Shown piece by piece: positions 1 to 8,063 of a stretch of 64,000 nucleotides of DNA (position 1 is its first letter; the number at the start of each line of letters is the position of its first letter). This stretch comes from Streptomyces sp. NBC_01262 (GTDB taxonomy: Bacteria; Actinomycetota; Actinomycetes; Streptomycetales; Streptomycetaceae). The translations under genes and the position numbers were made by a program. The DNA lies in assembly GCF_036226365.1 (NCBI RefSeq), contig NZ_CP108462.1, forward strand, positions 8,042,001 through 8,106,000. Reading direction: 5' to 3'. The notes beneath the pieces were generated by a model, which was not told where the DNA came from, made no database searches, and worked only from the letters and a program-made list of their open reading frames with translations.

Positions 1-71
1 CTGTCCGCAACACTATGTTCGTTCATGATGCGGATGATGCGCCAAGGGGATAGCCCTTGAGGAGGTGCTTC

Positions 72-170
72 GTGACAGACCTGGTGCAGAAAATAGTGCT
101 GGAGGGTCAGTCACCGCTAGGGACAGAGGTGCTGACGGGCCGACAAATACGTTTCCCCCCGGGAGAGTGA
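72..170 (+). CDS. candidate 32-residue small protein
   Basis: A short open frame, MTDLVQKIVLEG... ending RFPPGE, starts at GTG 72 and has a strong ribosome site (GGAGG at 61-65, six bases before the start). It lies downstream of and convergent to the HAD phosphatase gene. It uses codons that are rare in Streptomyces (ATA twice, CTA, AAA), and only about 62% of third positions are G or C, well below its neighbours, so it may be a regulatory or foreign small peptide or simply chance. I do not recognise a family. Nothing upstream (1-60) is supported as a gene, because the window begins there. Confidence 0.35.
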   Translation: MTDLVQKIVLEGQSPLGTEVLTGRQIRFPPGE

Positions 171-201
171 CGTACATCGGCCGGACGGTCGTACCCCAGT
201 A

Positions 202-864
202 CTACAAGCGCACCAGAGATCTGAGCAGTTCGGGGTCGGCGTCCTTCAGGCTGGTGAGCACCATGCGGCCGGGCGCCGCCGGTATCGGCACCACCGACGG
301 CACGACCAGGACCGGGCAGCCCGCCGCCTCCGCCGAGGCGACACCGGTGGGGGTGTCCTCGACGGCGACGCAGCGGGCCGGGTCCGCGCCGAGCAGCCGG
401 ATCGCCTCCAGGTAGGGATCGGGGGCGGGTTTGGTGCGTACGGTGTCGTCGGCCGAGACGGAGACGGCGAAGTACTCCCTGCCCAGGACGTCCAGGACCA
501 GGTCGACGACCCGGCGCGGGGACGCGGTGACCAGGGCGGTGGTGACACCGGCGGCGAGCAGGGCCTTGAGCAGGGCCAGCGCGCCGGGCCGGGGCACCAC
601 GTCCCGGGCGACCAACTCGGCGAAGCGGGCGTCCAGTTCCCGGGCCAGGGCCCGCTCGTCGGTGCCCGGCGCGGCGGCGGCCAGGTGGGCGGCGGTGTGG
701 CCGACGGACTGGCCGAGTACATGCGGCAGGTCCGCGTCGGTCAGGTCCAGGCCGAGCCGGGCCGCCGACTCGGCCGCGGCCTGCCACCACACCCCCTCCG
801 TGTCCACCAGGGTTCCGTCCATGTCGAACAGCACGGCGTCGAGCCGCACGGGCTCAGCGCGCAC
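202..864 (-). CDS. HAD-superfamily phosphatase (beta-phosphoglucomutase-like)
   Basis: A 220-residue cytoplasmic haloacid-dehalogenase hydrolase. Motif I is DMDGT (D14 nucleophile, D16 acid/base), motif II is in the TALVTASP segment, the motif III lysine is in RTKPAPD, and motif IV is VEDTPTG. The helical cap sits between motif I and II, as in subfamily IA phosphatases of small phosphorylated metabolites. The start overlaps the end of the ABC ATPase gene by 11 bases, so it is the last gene of the transporter operon. It could release phosphate from, or detoxify, the imported compound. It lacks clear phosphonoacetaldehyde hydrolase signatures, so the substrate is open. Confidence 0.9.
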   Translation of the reverse strand: MRAEPVRLDAVLFDMDGTLVDTEGVWWQAAAESAARLGLDLTDADLPHVLGQSVGHTAAHLAAAAPGTDERALARELDARFAELVARDVVPRPGALALLKALLAAGVTTALVTASPRRVVDLVLDVLGREYFAVSVSADDTVRTKPAPDPYLEAIRLLGADPARCVAVEDTPTGVASAEAAGCPVLVVPSVVPIPAAPGRMVLTSLKDADPELLRSLVRL

Positions 865-1891
865 GGTCGTCCACGAGCACCGGGCGGTCGGGCAGCCCGA
901 CGGTGACGGCGGCGCCCGCCGGCAGCTCGGCGGCGCGGTGGCTGGGCACGTCGGCCTTGAGCGTGGTGCCGTCGGCCAGCGCGAGGGTGAGCCGGGTGAC
1001 GGCGCCGTGGAAGGAGGCGGTGACCACCCGGGCGTCGCCGCCCACCGTGACGTCCAGGGCCTCGGGGCGGACCAGGGCGTCCACGTCCGCGTCGGCCTTG
1101 GCCTCGCCGCGCAGCGGCAGCCGGCGGCCCAGGACCTCCACGGTGCCGTCGGAGCCGGTGCGGCCGGGGATGCGGTTCATGGTGCCGACGAACTCGGCGA
1201 CGAAGGGCGTGGCCGGGGAGTCGTACAGCTCGGCGGGCGGCGCGCACTGCTCAAGGCGCCCGCCGTGCATGACGGCGACCCGGTCGGCGGTGGACAGCGC
1301 CTCCTCCTGGTCGTGGGTGACGAACAGCGTGGTGATGCCCAGCTCCAGCTGGAGCCGCCGGATCTCCTCCCGCAGCGAGACCCGGACCTTGGCGTCCAGC
1401 GCCGACAGCGGCTCGTCCAGCAGCAGCACCCTCGGCTCCAGCGCCAGCGCGCGGGCCAGCGCGATGCGCTGCTGCTGGCCGCCGGAGAGCTGGTGCGGGA
1501 AGCGGTCGCCGTGGGTGGGCAGCCCGACCAGCACCAGCAGCTCCGCCGCCCGCTTGCGCCGCTCCGCGGCGCCGACCCCGCGCATCCGCAGCCCGAAGGC
1601 GACGTTGTCGGCGGCGCTCAGATGCGGGAAGAGGCTGTACGACTGGAAGACCATGCCCGCGTTGCGGCGGTGCGCCGGTACGCCGGTGATGTCCTCGCCG
1701 TCCACCAGGATCTCCCCGGCGTCGGGCTGCTCGAAGCCGGCCAGGATCCGCAGGGCGGTGGTCTTGCCGCAGCCGGACGGGCCGAGCAGGGCGACGAGTT
1801 CGCCCGGCTGGACGGTCAGGTCGAGACCGTCCAGGGCGGTGGTGGAACCGAAGACGCGGCGCAGGCCACGGAATTCGAGGGTGGCGGTCAC
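854..1891 (-). CDS. ABC transporter ATP-binding protein (phosphonate/iron/polyamine importer type)
   Basis: 345 residues. Walker A GPSGCGKTT is at about 37-45, followed by the Q-loop, signature LSGGQQQRIALARAL, Walker B VLLLDEPLSALDAK and the switch His in FVTHDQEEA. The last ~110 residues form a TOBE-like regulatory domain, as in FbpC/PotA/PhnT ATPases. It energises the two permeases encoded just upstream; the start overlaps the preceding permease stop by four bases. The family takes up ferric iron, spermidine/putrescine or 2-aminoethylphosphonate. The gene set (two separate permeases, lipoprotein, divergent GntR, HAD enzyme) favours 2-aminoethylphosphonate or a related compound, but this is inference. 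Confidence 0.9.
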   Translation of the reverse strand: MTATLEFRGLRRVFGSTTALDGLDLTVQPGELVALLGPSGCGKTTALRILAGFEQPDAGEILVDGEDITGVPAHRRNAGMVFQSYSLFPHLSAADNVAFGLRMRGVGAAERRKRAAELLVLVGLPTHGDRFPHQLSGGQQQRIALARALALEPRVLLLDEPLSALDAKVRVSLREEIRRLQLELGITTLFVTHDQEEALSTADRVAVMHGGRLEQCAPPAELYDSPATPFVAEFVGTMNRIPGRTGSDGTVEVLGRRLPLRGEAKADADVDALVRPEALDVTVGGDARVVTASFHGAVTRLTLALADGTTLKADVPSHRAAELPAGAAVTVGLPDRPVLVDDRAR

Positions 1892-2754
1892 GAGGTCTCC
1901 TGGGACGTACGGGATTTACGGAACGAGCGGCCGCGTCCGGCAGCCGCGAGGATCAACAGCAGCACCCAGGTGAGCACCAGGCTCAGCACGGACACCGCCA
2001 CCGACACCTGCGCCTGGCTGCCGCCGATGCCGACGATCCACACCGCGAACGGGGTGAAGCCGAGGATCGCGCCGGCCGTGTACTCGCCCAGCACCAGGGC
2101 CAGCGTCAGGAAGGCCGTGTTCAGCAGCGCCCCGCGCAGGTTGGGCAGCACCACCTGGAGCACCGCGCGCGCCGGGCTCGCTCCGCAGTTGCGGGCGGCC
2201 TCGACCAGGGTCGACAGGTCCACCGCGCGCAGCCCGGCGTCCAGGGTGCGGTAGGCCAGCGGCAGCGCCATCAGGACGTAGACCAGGACCAGGACCACCG
2301 GGAAGGAGGGGTTCTGGATCTGCAGGATGGTCTCGTAGAACGGGGTGCGGGACAGCTTGGTCGGGCCCCAGCGCAGGACGGAGACAAAGCCCGCGGTCAG
2401 CGCCACGGAGGGCACCACCAGCGGCAGCGAGCAGACGATCTCGACGAGGCTGCTGAGCCGGGGCGCCGCCAGCCGGGTCGCGATCATCGCCGGGACCAGC
2501 AGCAGGAAGACCACGGCGATGGTGGCGACGGCCAGTTCCATCGTGAGCCGCAGGCTCGCCAGGAAGCCGTCGGCGCCGAGGATGCCGGTGTAGGCGCCCA
2601 GGGTGAAGCCCTGGCCGGGGACGTCGACGGTGAAGATGACGGAGGCGAGCAGCGGGCCGAGGAAGTACAGCCCGGCGACCAGGGCGACGACGCCTCGCCA
2701 GTATCTGGGACGCGGGCGGGGCCGGGTGGCCGGTTTCGTGGTCAGCGCAGCCAT
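1888..2754 (-). CDS. ABC transporter permease (second subunit)
   Basis: 288 residues with about six transmembrane segments and the BPD_transp_1 coupling motif EAARNCGASPARAVLQVVLP around residue 190. I start it at ATG 2754 (MAALTTKPATRP) because GAAGGAG lies just upstream; the frame is open further upstream but that stretch is a shadow of the first permease. It overlaps the first permease by 13 bases and the ATPase by four, indicating a single transcript. It forms the transmembrane channel with the preceding permease. The basic N-terminus before the first helix fits a cytoplasmic-in topology. Confidence 0.88.
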   Translation of the reverse strand: MAALTTKPATRPRPRPRYWRGVVALVAGLYFLGPLLASVIFTVDVPGQGFTLGAYTGILGADGFLASLRLTMELAVATIAVVFLLLVPAMIATRLAAPRLSSLVEIVCSLPLVVPSVALTAGFVSVLRWGPTKLSRTPFYETILQIQNPSFPVVLVLVYVLMALPLAYRTLDAGLRAVDLSTLVEAARNCGASPARAVLQVVLPNLRGALLNTAFLTLALVLGEYTAGAILGFTPFAVWIVGIGGSQAQVSVAVSVLSLVLTWVLLLILAAAGRGRSFRKSRTSQETS

Positions 2755-3686
2755 CGGGCGCTCCTTCGCTGCAGCGGGACGTAGACCGCCATCACGACGC
2801 CCGCGATCAGGATCATGTCCAGGCTCAGCGCGAGCGCGACATTGCCCTGCCCGACCAGCACGTTGCCGGACAGGGCGTCGGCGATCTGCAGGGTGATCAG
2901 CGGCACCGAGCTGCCGACCATGGCGGCGGCGGTGGCGTACGCGGCGAAGGCGCTGCCGAAGAGCAGCACGAAGCCGCCGAGGAGGGACGGCGCGAGTACC
3001 GGCAACGCGACGTGCAGCCAGTACTGGCGGGCGGTCGCGCCGTTGTTCTGCGCGGCCTCGCGCCACTGGGTGCGCAGGCCCTCCAGGGCGGGGGTGATGG
3101 TGAGCACCATCAGGGGGACGAGGAAGTAGAGGTAGACCAGGGTGAGGCCGGAGAAGGTGTAGAGGCTCCAGCCGTGGTCGCTGAGGTGGAGGAGCTGGGT
3201 GATCTCGCCGGAGTTGCCGAGGGTGGCGACGAAGGCGAAGGCGAGCGGTACGCCGCCGAAGTTGGCGAGCACACCGGAGGCGGCCAGCACCGCCTCGCGC
3301 AGGGCGCGGAAGCGGGAGGTGATCACCGCCTGGGCCAGCGGCAGTCCGAGGGCCACGCCGAGCAGCGCGGTGAGCGCGGAGAGCTTGACGCTGCCCAGGA
3401 GGGCGGTGAGGTAGGCGCCGTGGACGGACAGGCGCAGGTTGTCGCCGGTCCACTGGGCGGGGTCGGGGGCGTCGTCGGAGGTGGTGAAGGCGCCGATGCC
3501 GATCGCGAGGGCGGGCAGGCCGAAGGCCACCACGATGAACAGCAGCAGCGGCAGTACGGCGAGCCAGCCGGTGGACCGGCGGCGCTTCTTCCTGGTCGGG
3601 GGCGCGATAGCGGCGCCCCCGCTGCCGCCGCCGAGGTCGTCGGCGGCGGCAGCGGGGGACGGCGTCGCGGCGGATGCCGTCGTCAT
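2742..3686 (-). CDS. ABC transporter permease (first subunit)
   Basis: 314 residues. A Gly/Pro-rich cytoplasmic N-terminus of about 40 residues is followed by six or so membrane helices, and the EAA loop REAAQNNGATARQYWLHVALP binds the ATPase. It sits one base after the substrate-binding lipoprotein stop and overlaps the second permease. It heterodimerises with that permease to form the importer channel. The family gives no direct substrate information. Confidence 0.88.
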   Translation of the reverse strand: MTTASAATPSPAAAADDLGGGSGGAAIAPPTRKKRRRSTGWLAVLPLLLFIVVAFGLPALAIGIGAFTTSDDAPDPAQWTGDNLRLSVHGAYLTALLGSVKLSALTALLGVALGLPLAQAVITSRFRALREAVLAASGVLANFGGVPLAFAFVATLGNSGEITQLLHLSDHGWSLYTFSGLTLVYLYFLVPLMVLTITPALEGLRTQWREAAQNNGATARQYWLHVALPVLAPSLLGGFVLLFGSAFAAYATAAAMVGSSVPLITLQIADALSGNVLVGQGNVALALSLDMILIAGVVMAVYVPLQRRSARWLR

Positions 3687-3687
3687 G

Positions 3688-4830
3688 TCAGCCGGCCACG
3701 GCCTTGGCCCAGCCCTCGGTCACGACCGTCTTGGCCTTGTCCTGCTGGGCCTGGGTCGGGAACGTGGCGGTGCCGGAGACGGTGGGGAGCTTGGCCGCGG
3801 CGGCGGTGTCCAGGGTGCCGGCGGTCTTCAGGGCGTCCATGAGGACCGGGCGGGCGTAGCCCTTGAGCCACAGGTTCTGGCCCTCGGCGCTGTAGAGGTA
3901 CTCCTCCCACAGGCGTGCGGCGGCCGGGTGCGGGGCCGTCTTGTTGATCGCCTGCGAGTAGTACAGGGCGAACAGGCCGTCGGACGGGACGGAGACCTGC
4001 CAGTCGACGCCCTTGCTCTTGAACTCGTCCGCGTAGCCCGCGTTGAGGTAGTCCCAGTCGATGCTGATCGGCGTCTCGCCCTTCTCGACGGTCGCCGGGG
4101 TGGACTCCACCGGGTTGTAGTTGCCGCTCTTCTTCAGCTTCGCGAAGAAGTCCAGGCCGGGCTGGATGTCGTCCAGCGAACCGCCGCTGGCGAGCGCCGC
4201 CGCGTAGACGCCGCCGAAGGCGGAGCCGGACTTGGTCGGGTTGCCGTTCAGCGCGACCTTGCCCTTGTACTCGGACTTCAGGAGGTCCGCGAAGGTTGTG
4301 GGGCAGGTCGTGACCTTCTTGGCGTCGCAGCCGATGGAGATGTAGCCGCCGTAGTCGTTGTACCAGCGGGCCTTGCTGTCCTTCTGGGCGGCGGGGATCT
4401 TGTCGTAGTCCGCGACCTTGTACGGGGCCAGCAGGCCCTGGCTCGCGGCGCTGAGCGCGAAGGTGCTGCCGAGGTCGACGACGTCCGGGGCGCGGTCCTG
4501 GCCCTTGCGGGAGGTGATCGCGTTGACCTCGTCCTGGCTGGAGCCGTCCGGGTTCTCGTTGGTGATCTTGATGCCGTACTTCTTCTTGAACCCGGCTATG
4601 ACGGCGCCGTAGTTGGCCCAGTCCGGCGGCAGCGCGATGACGTGCAGCGTGCCCTCCTTCTTGGCCGCCTTGACGAGGGCGTCCATACCGCCGAAGTCCG
4701 CGGCGGAGGTCGCCGTCGCGGCGCTGCTGGTCGAGGCGTCGGTGCTCGGGGCCGCGCCACAGGCGCTGAGGGCGAGGGAGGCGGCGGTGAGCGCGGCGAA
4801 TGCCGCGACTCTGGCAGGGCGGACGGTCAC
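3688..4830 (-). CDS. ABC transporter substrate-binding lipoprotein
   Basis: 380 residues from GTG 4830, chosen because GGAG in the sequence CAGGAGATCTCC precedes it and it opens directly into a signal peptide (VRPARVAAFAALTAASLALSAC). The lipobox LSAC predicts lipid anchoring on the outer membrane face. The mature part is a type 2 periplasmic-binding fold with features of the iron/polyamine/2-aminoethylphosphonate group (KEGTLHVIALP near the start; APDVVDLGSTFA). It delivers ligand to the downstream permeases. The first gene of the minus-strand operon; the intergenic region ahead carries an inverted repeat at 4865-4882. Confidence 0.88.
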   Translation of the reverse strand: MTVRPARVAAFAALTAASLALSACGAAPSTDASTSSAATATSAADFGGMDALVKAAKKEGTLHVIALPPDWANYGAVIAGFKKKYGIKITNENPDGSSQDEVNAITSRKGQDRAPDVVDLGSTFALSAASQGLLAPYKVADYDKIPAAQKDSKARWYNDYGGYISIGCDAKKVTTCPTTFADLLKSEYKGKVALNGNPTKSGSAFGGVYAAALASGGSLDDIQPGLDFFAKLKKSGNYNPVESTPATVEKGETPISIDWDYLNAGYADEFKSKGVDWQVSVPSDGLFALYYSQAINKTAPHPAAARLWEEYLYSAEGQNLWLKGYARPVLMDALKTAGTLDTAAAAKLPTVSGTATFPTQAQQDKAKTVVTEGWAKAVAG

Positions 4831-4864
4831 GGAGATCTCCTGGGGACGGGGTGTGGAGAAAGCC

Positions 4865-4882
4865 AAGTTGGCTGTACAACTT
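4865..4882. promoter_or_regulatory. inverted repeat AAGTTG-N6-CAACTT, putative GntR operator
   Basis: A perfect 6-bp inverted repeat (AAGTTG, spacer GCTGTA, CAACTT) lies 35 bases upstream of the substrate-binding protein start and between that gene and the divergent GntR gene. GntR/HutC regulators typically bind such short dyads in the shared promoter region. Assignment to the neighbouring regulator is by position only. Confidence 0.5.
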
Positions 4883-5036
4883 AGGGACAGTACGACTGAG
4901 GGTGGTGTCGGGGAAGTAAACAGACCGGGTTTTCTTCGGGGCGCTCGCGGAAAGATTCCGGCGCCTGCGCTGAGCGACCACCGAGCGGGTAGGGTCAACT
5001 GCGCAGGTGACGGGCGGGAAGACAGGTGGAGCGGGA

Positions 5037-5798
5037 GTGGACGAGGCCGAGCGGCCGCAGACGCTGTACCGCAGGGTCGCGGCCGACCTGAGGGAGGCCA
5101 TCGCAGCCGGGGACTACGGATCCGGGGGCCGGCTCCCCGCCGAGGGGACCCTCGCCGAGCGCTACGGAGTCTCCCGCGGCACCATCCGCCAGGCCCTCGC
5201 CGTGCTTCGCGCCGACGGCCTAGTCACCTCCCGCCGCGGCACCCGCCGCGTCGTCCTGGACTCCGCCGCAGCCCGCGTCCAGAGCTTCGCCGAGCTCACC
5301 AGCTTCGCCCGCTGGGCCCGCTCCATCGGTGAACGGCCCGGCGGCCGCACGGTCTCCGTCCTGCGGACCCCCGCCGAGCCTGCCGAGTGCGAGCAACTCC
5401 GGCTCGACCACGGCTCGTTCGTCTACCGCGTGCTGCGGCTGCGTACGCTCTCCGGGCGCCCCGTGATGGTCGAGCGGTCCGTCTACCCGGAATGGGTCGG
5501 CGAGCTCGTCGAGCGCTTCCCGCCCGAGGCGGACTCCCACAGCGGGCTCCTTGAGGACCACGGTGTGCTCTTCACCGACGCCGACCACACGATCGACGTC
5601 GCCCCGGCCGACGCGGACGACGCGCGGCTGCTCGAATGCCGGGTCGGCGGCGCGCTGCTGCGCGAGCGCCGCCGCTCGACCGACCCGACCGGCACGCCGG
5701 TCGAGTGGTCCGACGACCGCTATCTGCCGGGGACGGTGGCCTTCACGGTGCACAACTCGACGGCGTCGACGGCGCTTTCGCGGCGCACGTCGCAGTAG
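5037..5798 (+). CDS. GntR-family (HutC subfamily) transcriptional regulator
   Basis: About 253 residues from GTG 5037, preferred over GTG 5007 because GGAGCGGGA lies directly before it. The N-terminal winged helix-turn-helix covers roughly residues 10-75 (LYRRVAADLREAI, then SRGTIRQALAVLRADGLV). The C-terminal UTRA-type ligand domain follows (SFVYRVLRLRTLSGRPVMVERSVYP). It is divergent from the ABC transporter operon and probably represses it, with the transported compound or a metabolite as effector. Its 3' end runs into a short direct repeat. Confidence 0.88.
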   Translation: MDEAERPQTLYRRVAADLREAIAAGDYGSGGRLPAEGTLAERYGVSRGTIRQALAVLRADGLVTSRRGTRRVVLDSAAARVQSFAELTSFARWARSIGERPGGRTVSVLRTPAEPAECEQLRLDHGSFVYRVLRLRTLSGRPVMVERSVYPEWVGELVERFPPEADSHSGLLEDHGVLFTDADHTIDVAPADADDARLLECRVGGALLRERRRSTDPTGTPVEWSDDRYLPGTVAFTVHNSTASTALSRRTSQ

Positions 5799-5820
5799 GC
5801 AGTAGGTCGCAGTAGGCAGT
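5790..5820 (+). repeat. short direct repeat TCGCAGTAGGCAGT, two copies
   Basis: The 14-mer TCGCAGTAGGCAGT occurs at 5790-5803 and 5807-5820, and the first copy contains the TAG stop of the GntR gene. Further short TACGAGC repeats follow at 5823-5840. It looks like local slippage duplication around a gene end. Confidence 0.7.
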
Positions 5821-5899
5821 GGTACGAGCAGCAGTACGAGCCGCGACACCGCGTGGTCGCCCCCGGTCCTCGCGGGCCCGCATGGAAGTCTTGAAGACC

Positions 5900-6661
5900 A
5901 TGAGCACCATGAGCACCGAAAGCATTGAGTGGAAGGCCTGGCGCGAGCAGCGCGCCGAGGCCGTCTCGGCGCCGTACGGGCCGCTGTCGCTGACCGGGAC
6001 GTACTGGCTGGTGGACGCGGTGGACGGGCGTATCGAGGGCGTGCCGGGTCACTGGACGGAGTCGCCGGACGGCGAAACGGTCCTGCTGACCACGGACGCG
6101 GGCGACCGCCGCACCCTGCGGCCGCAGGACACGTACGAGCCGGTGACCCCCGGGGACGACCGCAGGCTGGTGGTGATCCGGCGCGAGGGCCTGTGGGCGG
6201 TGCGCATCTGGGATCCGGCCTCGCCCACCCGCCAGGCCTTCGCCGGGATCGAGGCGTTCGAGTACGACGAGCGGTGGGTGCTGCCTGCGCTCTTCCGCCC
6301 TTACGACGAGGCCCGGGTCCTACAGGTGCCCAACGCGGACGGGGTGCGGCGCGGGCTGGGCGTCGGCGGCGAGCTGACCTTCACGGTGGACGGCGGCGAG
6401 CACGCGCTGACCGTCGCCGTCGAGGCGGACGGCGGCCTGTGGGGCGTGATCGCCGACGCGACCAGCGGGACGAGCAGTTACCGCTTCCGCTTCATCCGGC
6501 CGCCGGCGCCCGCCGCCGACGGCTCGGTGGTGCTGGACCTCAACCGGGCCCTGCTGCCGCCCTGCGCCTTCTCGGACGGCTTCATCTGCCCGTTCCCGCC
6601 GCCGGGCAACACCCTGCCGTTCGCGGTCGAGGCGGGGGAGCGGCAGGTCCGTACCGGCTGA
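5900..6661 (+). CDS. DUF1684 domain protein
   Basis: 253 residues if started at ATG 5900 (STMSTESIEWKAWREQR); ATG 5882 and 5909 are in-frame alternatives and no start has a convincing ribosome site. The sequence matches the DUF1684 pattern from memory: the N-terminal WxxxR block, RLVVIRREGLWAVRIWDP in the middle, and the C-terminal block LNRALLPPCAFSDGFICPFPPPGN. It is cytoplasmic with no signal peptide. The biochemical function of the family is not established. It stands alone between the GntR gene and a secreted protease. Confidence 0.8.
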   Translation: MSTMSTESIEWKAWREQRAEAVSAPYGPLSLTGTYWLVDAVDGRIEGVPGHWTESPDGETVLLTTDAGDRRTLRPQDTYEPVTPGDDRRLVVIRREGLWAVRIWDPASPTRQAFAGIEAFEYDERWVLPALFRPYDEARVLQVPNADGVRRGLGVGGELTFTVDGGEHALTVAVEADGGLWGVIADATSGTSSYRFRFIRPPAPAADGSVVLDLNRALLPPCAFSDGFICPFPPPGNTLPFAVEAGERQVRTG

Positions 6662-6735
6662 CGGTGAGTCATCCCGGTCGTGGAAGCGCTCAAGCACTAC
6701 GAACCGGACCTGCCTATGCGGGAGTTGTGAAGGGG

Positions 6736-6773
6736 CTGTGCCCGATTGGCCGTAATCAGCCGTTCGGGCACAG
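6736..6773. other. strong inverted repeat upstream of protease gene
   Basis: CTGTGCCCGA (6736-6745) and TCGGGCACAG (6764-6773) are perfect complements with an 18-bp spacer; outer G/C runs extend the stem with a two-base bulge. It lies in the 254-bp gap between the DUF1684 gene and the first protease. It could end the DUF1684 transcript, since it is followed by no T run but is GC-rich, or be an operator for the protease promoter. I see no other gene in this gap. Confidence 0.5.
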
Positions 6774-6915
6774 TGCCCCCTTGTGGGGAAGCGGGGCGTT
6801 CGTAAATACTCGCCCAAGTGCTTGTCAGGGACATGCCCTATAAGGGCTCCGGTTCCTGCCTGCGCCTCACGGCCCGCACCCATGGGACCTCTCCACCCCC
6901 CACAGGAGGAAACAA

Positions 6916-7968
6916 GTGAGGATCACACGCACTGCGAGACGAGCACGGCTCATCGCCGTAGCCGCCACCGGTCTGCTGGCCGCCGGCGCGCTCATCGCCC
7001 CCACCGCCCAGGCCGCCCCCACGGCCCCGACGGTCAAGACCCAGGCTCTGGCGGCCGCGAACGTCGCCAAGACGCTCGGCGCCGGCGCGACGGCCGGTTC
7101 CTACTACGACGGCAAGTCCTTCGTCGTCAACATCACCAAGGCCTCCGACGCCGCGGCCGTACGCGCCTCCGGCGCCGTCCCGAAGGTCGTCAAGTACAGC
7201 TCGGCCTTCCTGAGCAAGGCCGACAAGGCCACCCTGGCCACGAACATCGGCGGCACCTCCTGGGTGGTCGACCCCAAGTCCAACAAGCTGGTGGTCACCG
7301 CCGACAGCACCGTCACCAAGGCCGAACTGGCCAAGCTCAAGGCCGCCACCGCCTCCTACGGCAGCGCGGTGAGCATCGAGCGGACCGCGAGCACCTTCAA
7401 GCGGCTGATCGGCGGCGGCGCGGCGATCTACGGCGGCGCGTACCGCTGCTCGCTGGGCTTCAACGTCGTCAGCGGCAGCACGTACTACTTCCTGACGGCC
7501 GGTCACTGCGGTGAGGTCGCCTCGACCTGGTACTCCAACTCCGGCCACACGACGACGCTCGGCACGAACGTCTCGTACAGCTTCCCGACCAACGACTACG
7601 CGCTGGTGAAGTACACCAACACCTCGATCGCCAAGGCCGGCACGGCCGGCAGCACGGACATCACCAGCTCCGGCACCGCCTACGTCGGCGAGTCGGTGCT
7701 GCGCAGCGGTTCCACCACCGGCATCCACTCCGGCTCGGTCACCGGCACCAACGCCACCGTCAACTACGGCAGCGGTGACATCGTCTACCAGACGATCAAG
7801 ACCAACGTCTGCGCCGAGGGCGGCGACTCCGGTGGCCCGCTCTACACCTCGGGCGGTATCGCGCTGGGTCTGACCTCGGGCGGCAGCGGCGACTGCACCT
7901 CGGGTGGTACGACCTACTTCCAGACCGTCACGGAGGCTCTCAGCAACTACGGCGTGAGCGTCTTCTAA
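6916..7968 (+). CDS. secreted streptogrisin-like serine protease (S1E) precursor
   Basis: 350 residues from GTG 6916 with an AGGAGG ribosome site. A signal peptide of about 34 residues ends near TAQAAPTAP, then a ~130-residue pro-region follows with the alpha-lytic protease propeptide pattern (GTSWVVDPKSNKLVVTADS). The mature chymotrypsin-fold enzyme begins around the IYGGAYRCSLGFNV segment. Catalytic His is in LTAGHCG, Asp in NDYALVKY, Ser in GGDSGGPLY; paired Cys flank the active site. It is exported, self-processes and digests extracellular protein. A second member of the family lies 4 kb downstream. Confidence 0.93.
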   Translation: MRITRTARRARLIAVAATGLLAAGALIAPTAQAAPTAPTVKTQALAAANVAKTLGAGATAGSYYDGKSFVVNITKASDAAAVRASGAVPKVVKYSSAFLSKADKATLATNIGGTSWVVDPKSNKLVVTADSTVTKAELAKLKAATASYGSAVSIERTASTFKRLIGGGAAIYGGAYRCSLGFNVVSGSTYYFLTAGHCGEVASTWYSNSGHTTTLGTNVSYSFPTNDYALVKYTNTSIAKAGTAGSTDITSSGTAYVGESVLRSGSTTGIHSGSVTGTNATVNYGSGDIVYQTIKTNVCAEGGDSGGPLYTSGGIALGLTSGGSGDCTSGGTTYFQTVTEALSNYGVSVF

Positions 7969-7986
7969 GGGCTCCGGTCCTTCAGC

Positions 7987-8030
7987 GGCGGGGGTCCGGG
8001 GCGAGCGCCCCGGGCCCCCGCCGGCTTTTT
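7987..8030 (+). terminator. rho-independent terminator of the protease gene
   Basis: A 16-bp stem, GGCGGGGGTCCGGGGC against GCCCCGGGCCCCCGCC (one G-T wobble), with loop GAGC, ends in GGCTTTTT. It begins 18 bases after the protease stop and is followed 34 bases later by the next gene. Confidence 0.85.
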
Positions 8031-8063
8031 CGGCGCTCCGGCCCCGCTGACAGACTTGGCCTC

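Noticed and set aside
1..60. C-terminal end of an upstream plus-strand gene (frame ending at TGA 58-60)
   Set aside because: Only about 19 codons are visible, with Met-rich unremarkable sequence; insufficient to call.
65..790. Several long open frames overlapping the HAD gene on both strands
   Set aside because: They are Arg/Pro/Gly-rich shadows in other frames, as expected at very high GC; only the 202-864 frame has enzyme motifs.
6822..6844. TTGTCA ... TATAAG as a promoter for the first streptogrisin-like gene
   Set aside because: The spacer is only 11 bases, too short for a sigma-70-type promoter.
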